Assembly (NCBI GenBank): GCA_024998705.1
Contig: JACOEF010000403.1
Coordinates: 1 to 6,326 of the forward strand
DNA length: 6,326 nt
Reading direction: 5' to 3'
Source of the DNA: Nitrospira sp.
GTDB taxonomy: Bacteria; Nitrospirota; Nitrospiria; Nitrospirales; Nitrospiraceae
Positions 1-6,092 of this stretch are shown here, in pieces. The notes under the pieces were generated by a model. That model did no database searches. It saw nothing but the letters and a program-made list of their open reading frames with translations, and had not been told where the DNA came from. Both the position numbers and the translations under genes were made by a program. Position 1 is the first letter of the stretch, and each line of letters begins with the position of its first letter.

Positions 1-263
1 ATCGCCTCTCGCCCGTCCAACTCGACCTCATCTGCGCGGACCCGCTCGATGGCGCGATTCACATATTGCGCCGCCTGCATACGGCTGAACGGTTTGGCAC
101 CAATCAACGCGCGGTCGATCACACCGAGCGCAATCAGGCGCTCAATGGCGTCATAACTCCAGTGGTGCAGCGGCACATTGCTGGAGGCCATGGCAATCCC
201 ACTCAGAAGGAGCCACAGCATCAGGCCGAGATTGAGTACGAATGAACGGCGACAGATTTTCAC
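1..263 (-). CDS. Exported envelope protein, N-terminus (Wzi-like capsule assembly / SLH-like), cut by left edge
   Basis: An open frame of 87 codons runs off the left edge. It starts at a GTG (263-261) and is seen by reading the minus strand directly. Residues 1-26 form a classical Sec signal peptide: a basic start (K2, R5, R6), a hydrophobic core at about 8-23, and an AMA-SS cleavage site after residue 26. The mature protein opens with NVPLHHWSYDAIERLIALGV (29-48). This resembles the first helix pair of SLH-type modules and the N-terminus of Wzi-like capsule assembly beta-barrel proteins. The rest is beyond the window, so the barrel is not seen. No Shine-Dalgarno is visible before the GTG, whose bases overlap the TGA of a 30-codon ORF. 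The ATG at residue 15 would give a signal peptide without basic residues and is a worse start. Placement at the end of a polysaccharide operon supports a role in export or surface attachment. Reality of the gene is likely; the family name is less sure. Confidence 0.72.
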   Translation of the reverse strand, partial: MKICRRSFVLNLGLMLWLLLSGIAMASSNVPLHHWSYDAIERLIALGVIDRALIGAKPFSRMQAAQYVNRAIERVRADEVELDGREA

Positions 264-352
264 AAGGCAGGCCGAGCAGGAACAACAAGAGAGGGTATGA
301 CCATGAGCCCTGAGGCCGGACTCTCCGCCAGAGCACGGTAACGACGCATCAT
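260..352 (-). CDS. Possible 30-residue coupling ORF between the dehydratase and the Wzi-like gene
   Basis: The 30-codon frame begins MMRRYRALAE and ends PARPAL. Its first ATG (352-350) overlaps the TGA stop of the dehydratase gene as ATGA. Its own TGA (262-260) overlaps the GTG start of the exported-protein gene as GTGA. A purine-rich AGGCGGGA (360-353) lies just upstream and is better spaced for the second ATG (349-347). The product is slightly basic with no recognisable domain. Such an ORF could carry ribosomes from the dehydratase stop to a downstream GTG that lacks its own ribosome-binding site. It may equally be chance, since a frame this short arises easily. No homology can be judged by eye. 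Confidence 0.25.
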   Translation of the reverse strand: MMRRYRALAESPASGLMVIPSLVVPARPAL

Positions 353-2319
353 TCCCGCCTGTGCGGAACAGTCGGCGCAACGCCGGCGACCGTTGCAATA
401 CCGGCAGGCGACTGGCCAGGGTCGTCGGACAGGAGGCCATCGGTCTCGCCGCCCCCCTCGTGGATCAACGATGTGCCCGCCGGGCAGTAGGTGGGGAGGA
501 TGACCCCGAGGAGCGCCAGGACCTGTGACACATTGCCCTCCGCCGCAGATTCCTCCAGTCTGGCCACGAGCCCGGACAACTGAGCGAGATCGCGCGCAGG
601 ATCAGGCCGAATACAGAGCACTTTGGAGACTGAGGTTGCCTCCACCGTTTCGTGACCGGCAACCAGTTCCTCCGTCAGTTTCTCGCCCGGCCTGCAGCCA
701 AGATAGGTCAAGGGAATATCTTTGTCGGGGACCAATCCGGAGAGACGAATCAGATTACGCGCCATCTCGAGCACACTGATCTGTTCGCCCATTTCCAGGA
801 CGAAGAGCTCCCCGCCCCTGGCCAACCGTGCTGCTTGGAGCACCAGATGGACGGCCTCGGTCATCAGCATGAAATAGCGACGCATGTTCGGGTCCGTAAT
901 CGTCACCGGCCCGCCCGCTTTGATCTGCCCCAGAAAAAGCGGGACCACACTGCCGTTGCTACCCAACACATTCCCGAATCGCACGGTAGCAAACACCGTC
1001 CGGGACGTCCGGGCCAACCTCTGCACGAGCAGCTCCGCCACCCCCTTGCTCGCCCCCATCCCGCTGACCGGATTCACCGCCTTATCGGTCGAGATCAGAA
1101 TGAACCGATCCACTTCATGTCGATGGGCGGCTTCCGTGACCACCCTGGTCCCGCCGACATTGTTCAAAACAGCCTCGCAGGGATTTCCCTCCATGAGCGG
1201 CACATGCTTATGCGCAGCAGCATGAAACACTAGTGTCGGGCGGTATTCGGCAAACAACCGGTTCATCTGGCCGACCTCGGTGACATCGCCGATCCGCGGG
1301 ATGACGAAACCATGGCCCCCAGCGATCAATTCATTCACAACAGTAAAGAGACCGTTTTCAGCACGATCGAGACATATCAGCGACGCGGGAGACAGCTTGG
1401 CTACCTGCCGACACAGTTCCGACCCGATCGACCCCCCGGCTCCGGTGATCAAGATCCGTTCTCCTTGAATGAGGCGCCTGAGCGGCTCCGGGTCCAGATC
1501 GACAGGAGCTCGCTCAAGCAAGTCCTCGATGGACAGGTCGCGGATTTGGTCGATTTCAACTCGACATTGCAACAAATCCCGTAAATTCGGCAGCGTTTGA
1601 ATCGGCAGATGGAACGGTTCGAGAACCTTCACGATCGAACGAATCGTGCCTAAAGGCGCACTCGGCATGGCGACCAATACCGCATCGGGCCCCGTCTGAG
1701 TGATGACGTGGGACAGGCTGTCTCGTCCTCCCCATACTTTCACGCCGTGGATGCGATGCCCGGCCTTTCGCGGCTCGTCGTCGATGAAACCGATCGGGCG
1801 ATAGCCATAGGAAGGATTGTTCCGCATCTCGCGGACGATCATGGCCCCGGCATCACCGGCTCCGATAATTAACACACGCTTCAGACCGGTCCCGATCCCT
1901 CCCGCCTCCCGGCTCAGGCGAGGAGCTACCCGCAATCCGGTCAAGAGGCAGAGGAGCAGCAGGGCATCGATCATAAAAACAGAAGAAGGATAGGCCGTCA
2001 GCCTAGCTCCCAATCGGACGACCGCAGCAAAGGCCGCCGTACTGAGTGCGATGCTCAAGGCCAAATCCCGGACATCCCACAGGCCTGTATAACGCCAGAG
2101 ACCGTCGTAGAGCCGGAAGGGATAAAAGCTGAGCCCGCGAAGGGTCAATAACAACGGAAGCAGGGATGCGAACAGGTCCCACTGCTGAGCGGGAATGTCT
2201 TCATCGAAACGAAGCAGAAAAGCCAGCCAATTGGAGAAGGCGGCAAGGATCAGGTGGGCGCTAAACAATAGCAAGCGCCGTTGCACGATCGTGAACGATG
2301 TGCCGAACGGAACCGTCAT
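349..2319 (-). CDS. Membrane-bound nucleotide-sugar 4,6-dehydratase (WbpM/PglF/CapD family)
   Basis: This 656-residue protein is a full-length polytopic member of the extended SDR family that converts UDP-GlcNAc-type sugars to the 4-keto-6-deoxy form. The N-terminal part has about four hydrophobic segments (roughly 15-36, 50-67, 85-103, 112-130). A first Rossmann-like domain follows, with GAGDAG at 153-158. The catalytic domain starts near 285 with the NAD(P)-binding GAGGSIG at 293-299 and HAAAHKHVPLME at 366-377. STDKAVNP begins at 410, and MGASK at 421-425 puts Met in place of the usual SDR Tyr of YxxxK, as is known for WbpM and PglF. CRPGEKLTEEL (542-552) is the family's C-terminal motif. 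About 45 residues after 610 are Gly/Pro-rich and look like a flexible tail. The ATG is supported by GGAG six bases upstream and by an in-frame TGA 15 bases upstream. The gene follows a 196-base gap and overlaps a small ORF by ATGA. It probably supplies the keto-sugar to the aminotransferase upstream. The exact substrate is inferred. Confidence 0.95.
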   Translation of the reverse strand: MTVPFGTSFTIVQRRLLLFSAHLILAAFSNWLAFLLRFDEDIPAQQWDLFASLLPLLLTLRGLSFYPFRLYDGLWRYTGLWDVRDLALSIALSTAAFAAVVRLGARLTAYPSSVFMIDALLLLCLLTGLRVAPRLSREAGGIGTGLKRVLIIGAGDAGAMIVREMRNNPSYGYRPIGFIDDEPRKAGHRIHGVKVWGGRDSLSHVITQTGPDAVLVAMPSAPLGTIRSIVKVLEPFHLPIQTLPNLRDLLQCRVEIDQIRDLSIEDLLERAPVDLDPEPLRRLIQGERILITGAGGSIGSELCRQVAKLSPASLICLDRAENGLFTVVNELIAGGHGFVIPRIGDVTEVGQMNRLFAEYRPTLVFHAAAHKHVPLMEGNPCEAVLNNVGGTRVVTEAAHRHEVDRFILISTDKAVNPVSGMGASKGVAELLVQRLARTSRTVFATVRFGNVLGSNGSVVPLFLGQIKAGGPVTITDPNMRRYFMLMTEAVHLVLQAARLARGGELFVLEMGEQISVLEMARNLIRLSGLVPDKDIPLTYLGCRPGEKLTEELVAGHETVEATSVSKVLCIRPDPARDLAQLSGLVARLEESAAEGNVSQVLALLGVILPTYCPAGTSLIHEGGGETDGLLSDDPGQSPAGIATVAGVAPTVPHRRE

Positions 2320-2325
2320 GGCATA

Positions 2326-2329
2326 CTCC
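2326..2329 (-). promoter_or_regulatory. Ribosome-binding site of the dehydratase gene
   Basis: GGAG on the minus strand sits six bases before the ATG at 2319. It is the clearest Shine-Dalgarno in the window and fixes the start, together with the in-frame TGA just upstream. Its presence fits independent translation initiation after the 196-base gap, in contrast to the overlapping starts elsewhere in the cluster. Confidence 0.7.
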
Positions 2330-2409
2330 GATCAACCCCCCTGCGGACTCGGTCTCCACATTTCGGGCTGGAAGAATACCTTGTCTCCGTGAGGCGAATC
2401 CAGTCCCGA

Positions 2410-2425
2410 GATCATCTAGATAATC
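2410..2425. repeat. 16-base near-perfect palindrome in the intergenic gap
   Basis: GATCATCTAGATAATC on the plus strand is symmetric except for one mismatched pair, with a perfect ATCTAGAT core. It lies about 90 bases before the dehydratase ATG. A dyad without a loop fits a dimeric protein-binding site better than an RNA terminator. One short palindrome in 196 bases may well be chance. Confidence 0.3.
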
Positions 2426-2515
2426 GAACCCCGGGCCCTTCGGCATACGATCTACAGAGAGAAAGTAACACGGGGTACCCACTTCAATTGGGAACAGACC
2501 GTTGCTTCGAGGCGA

Positions 2516-3100
2516 TCAGCGATGGCTAAAAAGGGTCTTCATTAGGATCGAGAGATCAGCAAAGAAGGACGCGTGTCGGAGATACGCCTTGGCAAGACGG
2601 ATCTTGTCAGGAAGGATCCTAGTGACATAGAGCAATTCGGGATCGTTTACCTGCCCTAACATAGCCGCTTCATTTCGATATTTGACCGAAGCCAAGTCTG
2701 TAATCCCAGGCCGAACGGACAATATCTCTGCATAATCGTCGCGGAACATCTCGACGTATCGACGAACCTCAGGGCGTGGGCCCACCAAGCTCATGTCCCC
2801 TGCGATGACATTAAACAATTGTGGGAGTTCGTCCAGTTTGGATCGCCGGAGCCATCGTCCGACCGCGGTAATTCGACTGTCCTCTCCTACCGTCAGACAC
2901 AGATCGTCGGATTTGGCATGCATCATCGTACGAAACTTGAGGATCTTAAACGGTCGAAAGTGTCGCCCTATTCGTTCTTGTCGAAAAAACGACGGCCCAG
3001 GGGAATCGATTCTGACGAGCAGTGCTATGGTCGCAAACACGGGCGCGAGAAGAGCAATTCCCAGCGTGGAGATCAAGATATCGAATCCGCGCTTGATCAC
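2516..3100 (-). CDS. PglC-like initiating sugar transferase (monotopic phosphoglycosyl transferase)
   Basis: This 194-residue protein belongs to the bacterial sugar transferase family. Members move a sugar-1-phosphate from a UDP-sugar to undecaprenyl phosphate, the first membrane step of glycan assembly. The length matches the minimal PglC-type enzymes and lacks the extra transmembrane domain of WbaP/WcaJ. Residues 8-30 form the hydrophobic re-entrant membrane helix. Further motifs are QERIGR (41-46), FKILKFRTM (51-59), the catalytic Asp-Glu pair D90-E91 in LDELPQLFNV, GDMSLVGPRPE (101-111) and RPGITD (130-135). The Ser-Pro of the membrane helix in PglC is Ala-Pro here (19-20). The start is a GTG (3100-3098) that overlaps the aminotransferase TGA as GTGA, with no strong Shine-Dalgarno, so translation is probably coupled. 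The neighbouring dehydratase and aminotransferase suggest a 4-amino-6-deoxy-HexNAc phosphate as substrate. That is an inference, and other HexNAc sugars remain possible. Confidence 0.94.
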   Translation of the reverse strand: MIKRGFDILISTLGIALLAPVFATIALLVRIDSPGPSFFRQERIGRHFRPFKILKFRTMMHAKSDDLCLTVGEDSRITAVGRWLRRSKLDELPQLFNVIAGDMSLVGPRPEVRRYVEMFRDDYAEILSVRPGITDLASVKYRNEAAMLGQVNDPELLYVTRILPDKIRLAKAYLRHASFFADLSILMKTLFSHR

Positions 3101-4257
3101 CGCCGGTATTGTGCGACAACAGTCCGGACTGCACGAATCACTGCCTGCACATCCTCCAGAGTCATCTTAGGGTAGATAGGGAGAGAAACAATTCGATCAA
3201 ACACCGCACTGGCCTGAGGAAAATCCTCGGATCGATAACCGAACGTCTTCCGATAGTAGGGATGCAGGTGGAGCGGGATAAAATGAACCGATGCGCCGAC
3301 ATTTTCCTTTTTCAACGCGTCGATAAATTCGTTTCTCGAAATTCTCAATCGACTCAACTCTAATTGAATGACGTACAAGTGCCAGGCATGATCCACATGA
3401 GTTTCTGCCCGAGGGCAATGCAGCTCTGGGAGGTCCGCAAAGGCCGCGCTGTACATTGCGGCAATCTCCGTCCGTGCAATGAGAAACTGATCGGATTTCT
3501 CCAGCTGAACAAGACCGATGGCTGCAGAAATATCGGTCATGTTGTATTTAAACCCGGGAAATTGAATCTCATAGAACCATGACCCGGCGGCCGTGTAGCG
3601 ATTCCAGGCATCCTTCGTGATCCCATGCAGTGTCATGCAACGCATGTGGTTGGCCCATGCGGCATTGTCGGTAGTGGCCATCCCTCCCTCTCCTGTGGTG
3701 AGGGATTTGGTGGCGTAAAACGAGAAGCACGTGACATCACTGATGCCCCCTATCGGCCGATCTCTATACTGCGCTTGGAACGCATGAGCTGCATCCTCCA
3801 CCACAGCCAACTGGTGTCGCTGAGCAAGGTCACGAATTTGATCCATTTCACACGGATGTCCGCCGAAATGGACGGGCACAATGGCTTTGGTGCGGCTGGT
3901 TATGGCGTGGTCGAGGGCATTGAGGTCTAGATTGAGTGTGACCGACTCACAATCGATCAAAACCGGCTTTGCCCCCAAATAGTGGACCACTTCTGCTGTC
4001 GCTGCGAAAGTCATTGTCGGAACCATCACCTCATCGCCCTCTCCAACCCCGAGCGCTTCCAAGGCGATGTGGAGCGCGGCCGTTCCCGAGTTCGTCGCCA
4101 CCGCATACTTAGCTCCTACCCGTCTGGCAAACTCCTCCTCGAATTCTCTGACTCTGCTGCCTGTCGTAAGCCAACCTGACCGCAAAGTCTCACCCACTGC
4201 CGCAATTTCCTCTTCGCTGATAGAGGGGGCATGGAAAGGAATCCAGCGCTCATTCAT
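3097..4257 (-). CDS. DegT/DnrJ/EryC1/StrS family PLP-dependent sugar aminotransferase
   Basis: This 386-residue protein is the usual length for fold-type I sugar aminotransferases of the PseC/PglE/ArnB/WecE group, which add an amino group to a nucleotide-activated keto-sugar. The N-terminus has SGWLTTGSRVREFEEEFA (27-44), then NSGTAALHIAL (56-66), with the phosphate-binding GTA. VEDAAHAF (153-160) holds the Asp that pairs with the PLP pyridine nitrogen. The PLP lysine is K184 in FSFYATKSLTTGEGGM. The C-terminus has VHFIPLHLHPYYR (324-336) and LPIYP (359-363), both typical of the family. The ATG follows the methyltransferase stop by four bases, with GGAAG ten bases upstream, and the gene ends in a GTGA overlap with the next. 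The likely substrate is the 4-keto-6-deoxy product of the nearby dehydratase, giving a UDP-4-amino-4,6-dideoxy-HexNAc. The K/GEGGM region resembles PseC-type C4 transaminases. C3 transamination cannot be excluded by sequence. Confidence 0.95.
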   Translation of the reverse strand: MNERWIPFHAPSISEEEIAAVGETLRSGWLTTGSRVREFEEEFARRVGAKYAVATNSGTAALHIALEALGVGEGDEVMVPTMTFAATAEVVHYLGAKPVLIDCESVTLNLDLNALDHAITSRTKAIVPVHFGGHPCEMDQIRDLAQRHQLAVVEDAAHAFQAQYRDRPIGGISDVTCFSFYATKSLTTGEGGMATTDNAAWANHMRCMTLHGITKDAWNRYTAAGSWFYEIQFPGFKYNMTDISAAIGLVQLEKSDQFLIARTEIAAMYSAAFADLPELHCPRAETHVDHAWHLYVIQLELSRLRISRNEFIDALKKENVGASVHFIPLHLHPYYRKTFGYRSEDFPQASAVFDRIVSLPIYPKMTLEDVQAVIRAVRTVVAQYRR

Positions 4258-4261
4258 AGCA

Positions 4262-4972
4262 TCACATCTTCCGGATGGTCCCGAGGTAGTGTGTGCAGAG
4301 AAACGGCAGCACGCTCAAAAGATTACAGGCCATCCAAGAAACTGGCGCCACACGACGAACAAAGGGCGGAGCGAGCGTAATAGCGCGAAGTTGCACCCGG
4401 CACTCTGGAAATAGGTTATGAACAGTGCCCCTGGTTACTCCGCGAACGTCTGCATTCCATGGGTTGTTCACACGAAAGTCGTACCAGAGGATGACGCCGT
4501 CTGGCTTCAGAACCCTGAGCATTTCTCGAGCCAGCCCCTGTTGCACCTCATCGTCAAGGATGGATGTAAACACGGTGGACTGAATAACGAGATCAAATGC
4601 ATGATCCGGGAAGGCTAGCGTCACTGCGTTCCCGCAATATATCGACACGTCTGCCGGACACAGTTGTTTCGCCTCACGTGCCCGTTCCTCTAAGAGCTCC
4701 ACCCCAGTGATGCGCGCCGGACTCACTCCCCATCGAATAAGGTCACGAATCCAGAGGCCAGTTCCGCACCCCACTTCGAGAACTTGGCCCGCGCTGAGCA
4801 CTTCCGGATGGTTCTTACATAACAGGCGCAGTACCCGGCGCTCCCGATCCTGGAGCATGAACAGCTGCCCAGGATTAGACAGCGAATATCGTTCCAGGGG
4901 CAGATCTCGCGCGCGTCGCGCCGCAACCTCGCGGAGGCGATCCGCCTCCATTTCGATTGGTGTCGGCCTCAT
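4262..4972 (-). CDS. Class I SAM-dependent methyltransferase
   Basis: The protein has 236 residues from the ATG at 4972. A TTG two codons upstream (4978) would add two residues and is less likely; neither start has a clear Shine-Dalgarno. Numbering from that TTG, the Rossmann SAM-binding motif I is VLEVGCGTG (66-74). The acidic end of strand 2 is GVEL (92-95), the GNAVTLAFPDHAFDLVI stretch (116-132) covers motifs II and III, and LRVLKPDGVILWYDF (154-168) covers the last core strands. A basic linker leads to a hydrophobic C-terminus (about 211-232) that may touch the membrane. WYDFRVNNPWN and the LFPEC element are of a kind seen in methyltransferases of polysaccharide clusters. The gene sits 33 bases after a glycosyltransferase and four before an aminotransferase. 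A role in methylating a glycan or its nucleotide-sugar precursor is inferred. The target atom cannot be read from the sequence. Confidence 0.88.
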   Translation of the reverse strand: MRPTPIEMEADRLREVAARRARDLPLERYSLSNPGQLFMLQDRERRVLRLLCKNHPEVLSAGQVLEVGCGTGLWIRDLIRWGVSPARITGVELLEERAREAKQLCPADVSIYCGNAVTLAFPDHAFDLVIQSTVFTSILDDEVQQGLAREMLRVLKPDGVILWYDFRVNNPWNADVRGVTRGTVHNLFPECRVQLRAITLAPPFVRRVAPVSWMACNLLSVLPFLCTHYLGTIRKM

Positions 4973-5005
4973 ACCCAACCAACCAGCATCAATGAGGTTC
5001 GTGAA

Positions 5006-6055
5006 CTATCGTGAGAGAGGTGTTGTGGCCCCATCGAAAACGCCTTGCTTCGGCAACCACCACAGGGTCAGCACGCGTTGGAGAAATCCAACTCCGTAAC
5101 TGAGATGAATCGTCAAGAAAACAACCGGCATCCAGAGGCCACACAGCCACCCATCTTTGATGCCGATCTGGGCTCCTAGGGCGAGTGTTGCGAGCAAATA
5201 GGTGGCTGCCAAGCTGAAGAATAAAAAAAGTGACTTGGGAAGCCACACCCCCAAGGCCAAAGAAAACGCTCCTGCCAAGACCATTATGGCGGGGACCAGT
5301 TGCCTTCCGGTCATAATTCTACCGAGCTTCTGTGCAGTGAGTGGCTTAAAATATCCATATTGATAGTACATACGCCACAACTTAGACAGCGAGTTTCGTG
5401 CCACATAAAAGGCATATACATCGGGCACGAGCAACACCCGCCCGCCCTGACCAATGAGACGATGATTGAACTCGTCGTCTTGATTTCTGATGAATTGCTC
5501 GTCAAACGGGCCAACCGTCTTGAACAGCTCCTTCTTGAAGCATCCCCCCCATACCGTATCCACCCGTTTAGGCTCAGTGAGCCCGACTTGATAATGTGAC
5601 GTCCCGACGCCAAAAGGGTGTGACACGCCACGAGCAATGGCAACGGCCATGGGCGTTTGATCAGCCGGAACCGCAATTCGTACTCCTCCGACATTGTCCG
5701 CGCCCGTTTTGCGTTGCCACTCTACCAACTTTGATATGTAGTCGACAGGGTACGTCGCATGAGCGTCCATCCGGATGAGGACATCTCCTTTGGCTTGCTG
5801 AATCCCCACGTTCAAGGCCGCAGGAGTCGTTCGTTTTGGGTTATCTAGCATTCTTACCGATGGATGATCTGCGGCTATTCGTTCGACTTCCTTTCGCGTC
5901 CCATCATCACTCAGCCCGTCAACCACAAGAATTTCAACCAGATCCTTCGGATACGCATTGGCAAGAATGGAAAGAAGGCAGCTTCCTATGAAGCGCACTT
6001 CATTACGGCAAGGAACAATGATCGTAATGAATGGATTAGTAGTCGACTTGCTCAT
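5006..6055 (-). CDS. Family 2 glycosyltransferase, ExoA-like, with C-terminal membrane segments
   Basis: This 349-residue protein has a GT-A domain followed by membrane helices. FITIIVPCRNE (9-19) is the first strand of GT2 enzymes. VVDGLSDDGT (44-53) is the nucleotide-binding loop. RMDAHA (95-100) takes the place of the DxD metal motif, as in ExoA-type succinoglycan glycosyltransferases. VWGGCFKKELF (168-178) and FDEQFIRNQDDEFNHRL (184-200) form the acceptor and catalytic-base region. Three hydrophobic stretches at about 252-271, 275-296 and 305-328 anchor it to the inner membrane. It probably adds a sugar from a nucleotide donor to an undecaprenyl-linked intermediate at the cytoplasmic face; donor and acceptor are unknown. 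The ATG is the only start before an in-frame TGA about 30 bases upstream, although the Shine-Dalgarno is poor. It lies 37 bases downstream of the previous gene's stop. Its TAG stop is followed in frame, with no further stop, by the methyltransferase. Confidence 0.93.
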   Translation of the reverse strand: MSKSTTNPFITIIVPCRNEVRFIGSCLLSILANAYPKDLVEILVVDGLSDDGTRKEVERIAADHPSVRMLDNPKRTTPAALNVGIQQAKGDVLIRMDAHATYPVDYISKLVEWQRKTGADNVGGVRIAVPADQTPMAVAIARGVSHPFGVGTSHYQVGLTEPKRVDTVWGGCFKKELFKTVGPFDEQFIRNQDDEFNHRLIGQGGRVLLVPDVYAFYVARNSLSKLWRMYYQYGYFKPLTAQKLGRIMTGRQLVPAIMVLAGAFSLALGVWLPKSLFLFFSLAATYLLATLALGAQIGIKDGWLCGLWMPVVFLTIHLSYGVGFLQRVLTLWWLPKQGVFDGATTPLSR

Positions 6056-6092
6056 TGCCCGTAGCCTATGCGTGAGATGGTGTTTTCATGCC

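Larger units (their letters stand above)
2320..2515 (-). other. Longest intergenic gap of the cluster (196 bases), no gene recognised
   Basis: This gap separates the phosphoglycosyl transferase stop from the dehydratase start. No convincing sigma-70 or sigma-54 promoter and no hairpin followed by a T-run was found by eye. One weak stem (CCCA/TGGG around 2480-2494) lacks a T-tract. An open minus-strand frame crosses the gap (2482-2261), but it overlaps the dehydratase start in another frame and resembles nothing known. The gap also coincides with a change in base composition between the two sides. It could hold an internal promoter, but none can be named. Confidence 0.6.

Noticed and set aside
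151..336. Minus-strand 61-codon frame with a hydrophobic, lipobox-like LLFLLGLPC
   Set aside because: It overlaps the exported-protein gene in another frame, and after the hydrophobic part the sequence is low-quality Ser/Pro/Ala-rich. The GTG frame at 263 has a better signal peptide and a family-like mature start.
652..1233. Plus-strand 193-codon frame inside the dehydratase gene
   Set aside because: It is antisense to highly conserved motifs of the dehydratase (STDK, MGASK, RFGN). Its protein is His/Arg/Pro-rich, as expected for a shadow frame.
2261..2482. Minus-strand 73-codon frame spanning the intergenic gap
   Set aside because: It overlaps the first 59 bases of the dehydratase gene in another frame, has no recognisable motif and has no good ribosome-binding site.
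2477..2495. Possible terminator hairpin after the phosphoglycosyl transferase (CCCA/TGGG)
   Set aside because: The stem has only four base pairs and no T-run follows on the minus strand.
2793..3175. Two plus-strand frames (125 and 118 codons) opposite the phosphoglycosyl transferase
   Set aside because: They mirror the conserved catalytic region of a well-supported gene and have no domain resemblance.
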